A program made the translations under genes and the position numbers. From Flavimaricola sp. (GTDB lineage: Bacteria > Pseudomonadota > Alphaproteobacteria > Rhodobacterales > Rhodobacteraceae), in assembly GCA_029255105.1 (NCBI GenBank), contig JAQWWH010000105.1, forward strand, positions 1 to 51,472: 51,472 nt of DNA. The letters are read 5' to 3'. Positions 48,219 through 51,472 of the stretch are shown one piece after another. The notes below the pieces were generated by a model. That model was not told where the DNA came from, made no database searches, and worked only from the letters and a program-made list of their open reading frames with translations. Within the stretch, counting starts at the first letter, position 1. The number at the start of each line of letters is the position of its first letter.

Positions 48219-49571
48219 TCACGCCTGTTGGAGGTTCTGTTCCAACCAATGTTCCAGCCAATGAATGTTGTAGTCGCCCGACAAGATGGCGGGTTCCTGC
48301 AGCAGGGCATGAAACAGCGGGATCGTGGTGTCGACACCGTCGACGATCAACTCGCCCAAGGCGCGGGCCAGCCGGGACAGGGCCTCGGGACGGTCGCGCC
48401 CGTGGACGATCAGCTTCGCGATCAGGCTGTCATAGTTCGACGGGATCCGATAGCCGTCATAGAGTGCTGAATCCATCCGCACGCCCAGTCCGCCCGGGGC
48501 GTGATACTGGGTGATCGTGCCGGGGCAGGGCGAAAAGTTGGGCAGCCTTTCCGCGTTGATCCGCACTTCGATGGCATGGCCCCGGATCGAAAGATCCTCT
48601 TGTCCAAAGGACATGGGCAGGCCGGCGGCAACACGGATCTGCTCTCGCACAAGGTCAACGCCAAAGATCGCTTCGGTGACAGGATGTTCGACCTGCAGGC
48701 GGGTGTTCATCTCGATGAAGTAGAATTCATCGTTCTCAAACAGAAATTCGATCGTGCCTGCGCCGATGTAGTTGATCTTGGCCACGGCGTCGGCACAGAC
48801 CTTGCCGATCCGGTCGCGCAGTTCGGGCGTGATGACGGGGCCGGGGGCCTCTTCCAGCACCTTCTGGTGACGCCGCTGAAGCGAACAGTCCCGTTCCGCC
48901 AAGTGTACGGCCTTGCCCTTGCCGTCGCCAAACACCTGGATCTCGATGTGGCGGGGGGTGGTCAGATATTTTTCGATATAGACTTCGTCATTGCCAAAGG
49001 CGGCCTTGGATTCCGAGCGGGCGGTCTGGAAGGCCCGTTCAATCTCGGCCGCCGACTTGGCGACTTTCATCCCGCGTCCACCACCGCCGGCAGTGGCCTT
49101 GATGATGACGGGATAGCCGATCTCCTCGGCCACACGACGGGCATCCTCAAGCGTAGGGACACCGCCGTCGGACCCGGGCACGCAGGGCACGCCTAGCGCC
49201 TTCATGGTGTCCTTGGCAGTGATCTTGTCGCCCATCATGCGGATATGTTCAGCAGTCGGGCCGATAAAGGTCAGCTCGTGATCCTCAAGCGCCTGCACAA
49301 AGGCCGCGTTTTCGGACAGAAATCCATAGCCCGGATGGATCGCCTGAGCACCGGTGATTTCGCAGGCCGAAATGATCGCCGGAAAGCTGAGATAGCTAAG
49401 CGCCGAGGACGGCGGGCCGATGCAGATCGCCTCATCGGCCATCCGCACATGCATCGCATCGGCATCCACGGTCGAATGGACAGCAACGCTGGCAATCCCC
49501 ATCTCGCGGCAGGCCCGCACAACGCGAAGCGCGATTTCGCCACGGTTGGCGATCAGGATCTTGTCGAACAT
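48219..49571 (-). CDS. accC: Acetyl-CoA carboxylase biotin carboxylase subunit
   Basis: This 450-residue ATP-grasp enzyme begins [25 protein letters not shown], with [11 protein letters not shown] as the ATP lid, [20 protein letters not shown], and [19 protein letters not shown], which holds the catalytic residues. It carboxylates the biotin on AccB in the first step of fatty acid synthesis. It follows accB by nine bases and is complete. Confidence 0.97.
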   Translation of the reverse strand: MFDKILIANRGEIALRVVRACREMGIASVAVHSTVDADAMHVRMADEAICIGPPSSALSYLSFPAIISACEITGAQAIHPGYGFLSENAAFVQALEDHELTFIGPTAEHIRMMGDKITAKDTMKALGVPCVPGSDGGVPTLEDARRVAEEIGYPVIIKATAGGGGRGMKVAKSAAEIERAFQTARSESKAAFGNDEVYIEKYLTTPRHIEIQVFGDGKGKAVHLAERDCSLQRRHQKVLEEAPGPVITPELRDRIGKVCADAVAKINYIGAGTIEFLFENDEFYFIEMNTRLQVEHPVTEAIFGVDLVREQIRVAAGLPMSFGQEDLSIRGHAIEVRINAERLPNFSPCPGTITQYHAPGGLGVRMDSALYDGYRIPSNYDSLIAKLIVHGRDRPEALSRLARALGELIVDGVDTTIPLFHALLQEPAILSGDYNIHWLEHWLEQNLQQA

Positions 49572-49580
49572 GATCTGTCC

Positions 49581-50063
49581 TTACTCGATGATCATCAGGG
49601 GCGCGCCGAATTCGACGGGGGCGCCATCCTCGACCACGATCCGCTTGACGGTGCCGGACCGGGGGGCGGGGATCTGGTTCATCGTCTTCATGGCTTCGAT
49701 GATCAGAAGGGTGTCGCCCTCTTTGACGGTCTGTCCGACTGACACGAACGCCGGGGTGCCCGGTTCGGCCTGAAGGTAGACGGTACCAACCATCGGGGAG
49801 GTGACAGCGCCGGGAAGGCTGGCCGGATCTGCTGTGGCGGCAGGTGCGGCGGGGGCTGGTGCCGCTGACGCCATCGGGGCGGCGGGGCCCGGCACCATCA
49901 CCTGGCTGGTGACTTGCATCTGGCGGCTGACCCGCACATTGAGGCTGTCGTTTTCGCCATAGTCCCGCTTGACCTGCAATTCAGTCAGGTCGTTCGCCCG
50001 CAGGAGTTCTGCCAGCGCACGGATAAAGCTCACGTCGCTGTCATGGGATGTCTTGTCGGTCAT
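49581..50063 (-). CDS. accB: Acetyl-CoA carboxylase biotin carboxyl carrier protein
   Basis: This 160-residue protein starts at ATG 50063 with GAGGAAAAAT upstream; the open frame extends further but without start signals. An N-terminal helix and an Ala/Pro-rich linker (about 58-85) precede the biotinyl domain. K126 in [10 protein letters not shown] is the biotin attachment site, and the protruding thumb is [15 protein letters not shown]. It carries carboxybiotin between AccC and AccAD. Confidence 0.96.
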   Translation of the reverse strand: MTDKTSHDSDVSFIRALAELLRANDLTELQVKRDYGENDSLNVRVSRQMQVTSQVMVPGPAAPMASAAPAPAAPAATADPASLPGAVTSPMVGTVYLQAEPGTPAFVSVGQTVKEGDTLLIIEAMKTMNQIPAPRSGTVKRIVVEDGAPVEFGAPLMIIE

Positions 50064-50218
50064 ATTTTTCCTCGGGCCGTTGTGCGCACGTTCACTGCTG
50101 TCTTTCCCCCGAGCCGCCGAAACGGTCAAGGGTGAGACGTGCCTTTGTCAGGGGTTATACGCCAAGGTCGGCCCGGGGGGAAGCGGCCCGTTTGCCGCCG
50201 GTCCGCCGGGGCTGCCTG

Positions 50219-50617
50219 TCAGGAAGGAGCGTGGGGATCGTCTGACCCGAAAGGACGGTCAGGATCGACGGCCTGCTCTCGAAGATGGTCAGTTGCTGAG
50301 CCCTCGGTGTCTGCGTCTTCTGCCGATTCATCCGGCAGCATGGGCAGGTCAAAGGGCTTCAGCCGACGCTCTGGGGTTTGGTTGTCCAGCGCGTGCCTGA
50401 CCTCTCCGGTGGCCGAAATTGCTGTTGCCAGCAGCATACTGCGGCTGACTTCCGCGGTTTGAGAGTTGAACGTCCCGGTTCCCGAAGGGGCGGCGATCGG
50501 CAAGGGTGGCGCCGTCTGTCTGGACGTCGCGGCCGCGTCAGCCGTGGGGCGTTGGTCTGGGACATGCCGCGGCACCGAAGCGGGGGCGGCAAAGGGGGGT
50601 ATTGAAAGGTCCATCAT
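50219..50617 (-). CDS. Hypothetical 132-residue Pro/Ala-rich protein
   Basis: This open frame has start context (GAGGAAAG before two adjacent ATGs, 50617 and 50614). It gives MMDLSIPPFAAPASVPRHVP, a low-complexity N-terminus, a short helical middle (SRSMLLATAISATGEVRHALDN, about 58-79) and an acidic tail. No signal peptide or domain is recognised. It lies 155 bases upstream of accB on the same strand. It may be lineage-specific; function is unknown. Confidence 0.55.
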   Translation of the reverse strand: MMDLSIPPFAAPASVPRHVPDQRPTADAAATSRQTAPPLPIAAPSGTGTFNSQTAEVSRSMLLATAISATGEVRHALDNQTPERRLKPFDLPMLPDESAEDADTEGSATDHLREQAVDPDRPFGSDDPHAPS

Positions 50618-50713
50618 CTTTCCTCGCGCTTGGCCCCCAGCCAGCGCCAGTAAAGTCGCCTAAAAACCCTAACGAATACCTAAAAATTCCGGACTTCTGA
50701 CGACTTGGTTAAC

Positions 50714-50737
50714 GGCCCCGGCGAAGATGTCGGGGCC
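50714..50737 (-). terminator. Hairpin after acs
   Basis: GGCCCCG (50714-50720) and CGGGGCC (50731-50737) enclose a ten-base loop, nine bases after the acs stop on the minus strand. There is no clear T-run. Confidence 0.5.
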
Positions 50738-50746
50738 GCTTGGCCT

Positions 50747-51472
50747 TCAATCGCGGTTCATCCGATTCTCGATCAGGTCCTGAACGACCGACGGATCGGC
50801 GAGGGTCGAGGTGTCGCCCAGCGTATCGTGGTCGTTCTCGGCGATCTTGCGCAGGATACGGCGCATGATCTTGCCCGACCGGGTCTTGGGCAGGCCGGGG
50901 GCCCATTGGATCAGGTCAGGCTTGGCAATCGGTCCGATTTCGGCGCGGACCCATGCCTCAAGCTCTTTGCGCAGGGCCTCAGTCGGCTCTTCGCCGTTCA
51001 TCAGGGTGACGTAGGCGTAGATGCCCTGTCCCTTGACCTTGTGGGGGTAGCCGACGACGGCGGCCTCGGCGACCTTGGCGTGGGCGACAAGCGCCGATTC
51101 AACCTCGGCCGTGCCCATCCGGTGGCCCGAGACGTTGATGACATCATCAACCCGGCCCGTGATCCAGTAATAGCCATCGGCATCGCGGCGGCAGCCGTCT
51201 CCGGTGAAGTAATAGCCGCGATACTGGCCGAAATAGGCCTCTTGGAAGCGCTCGTGATCGCCCCAAAGGGTGCGCATCTGGCCCGGCCAGCTGTCGGCGA
51301 TGCACAAAACGCCATCGGCGGCGGTTTCGGACTGGATCTCGGCATTGGCGGGATCAAGGATCACCGGCTGCACCCCAAAGAACGGCTTGGTGGCCGACCC
51401 CGGCTTTTGCGGCACGGCACCCGGCAGCGGCGTGATCAGATGCCCCCCCGTTTCCGTCTGCCAGAACGTATC
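50747..51472 (-). CDS. acs: Acetyl-CoA synthetase, C-terminal part (runs off right edge)
   Basis: The minus-strand frame is open to the window edge, beginning [18 protein letters not shown], the core adenylation motif of acetyl-CoA synthetase. It continues with [21 protein letters not shown] (the A8 hinge region), [20 protein letters not shown], and the catalytic lysine in [14 protein letters not shown], the site of regulatory acetylation. About 241 residues, the last third of the enzyme, are present. It activates acetate to acetyl-CoA through acetyl-AMP, feeding the same acetyl-CoA pool as AccBC uses. Confidence 0.96.
   Translation of the reverse strand, partial: DTFWQTETGGHLITPLPGAVPQKPGSATKPFFGVQPVILDPANAEIQSETAADGVLCIADSWPGQMRTLWGDHERFQEAYFGQYRGYYFTGDGCRRDADGYYWITGRVDDVINVSGHRMGTAEVESALVAHAKVAEAAVVGYPHKVKGQGIYAYVTLMNGEEPTEALRKELEAWVRAEIGPIAKPDLIQWAPGLPKTRSGKIMRRILRKIAENDHDTLGDTSTLADPSVVQDLIENRMNRD

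Overview
The window reads as a chromosomal segment of an alphaproteobacterium of the Rhodobacteraceae (roseobacter) type. I infer this from the high G+C and from gene sets typical of that group: an frcRBCAK fructose locus, a glgBCAX-pgm glycogen operon, clpP-clpX, and an NDUFA12-mlaD-DUF2155-aat-accCB block. No database search was possible, so all names rest on motifs and remembered family features.

Layout. 1-1832 is insertion-sequence debris: the end of an IS66-type element running off the left edge, a complete IS3-type element (383-1580) with an A6G frameshift signal, and the 3' stump of a second IS3-type transposase. 2062-7759 is a visibly AT-richer accessory island and the most interesting part. 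It holds a large two-part peptide precursor (a degenerate peptidase-like leader, a Pro/Ser-rich linker, then a Cys/Ala/Gly-rich tail with 18 cysteines in another frame), a radical SAM/SPASM peptide maturase, and three small unrecognised proteins, the first three genes after the precursor being start-stop coupled. I interpret it as a RiPP-like (ribosomally made, post-translationally modified peptide) system. A soluble three-PAS chemoreceptor follows at 8179-10290.

10634-16442 carries a TusA-like sulfur carrier, a mobA pair, and a sulfide/persulfide operon on the minus strand (two YeeE halves, a persulfide-dioxygenase-like protein, a DUF442 phosphatase/rhodanese-like protein, and a SulP permease broken by a one-base indel). 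16636-25314 is the glycogen operon. It lies directly downstream of the fructose ABC operon frcBCAK (25382-29100), with the divergent ROK regulator frcR. A decayed LacI-type regulator lies beside frcR, and a LacI-type operator lies just upstream of glgB. otsB-otsA (trehalose) and a YihY-type membrane protein follow.

34672-42397 is a type I secretion operon: an Ig-repeat adhesin, a TolC-like outer-membrane protein, an ABC exporter and an HlyD-like adaptor. Next come a photolyase-related protein whose two domains appear in reversed order and an ArsR-type regulator with a clear operator. 44288-51472 is housekeeping: clpP, clpX, an NDUFA12-like subunit, mlaD, DUF2155, aat, accC, accB, a hypothetical protein and the 3' part of acs.

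Several breaks (precursor, SulP, LacI remnant) are each explained by one missing base, usually in a C/G run. Assembly error is therefore a live alternative to real frameshifts in these places.
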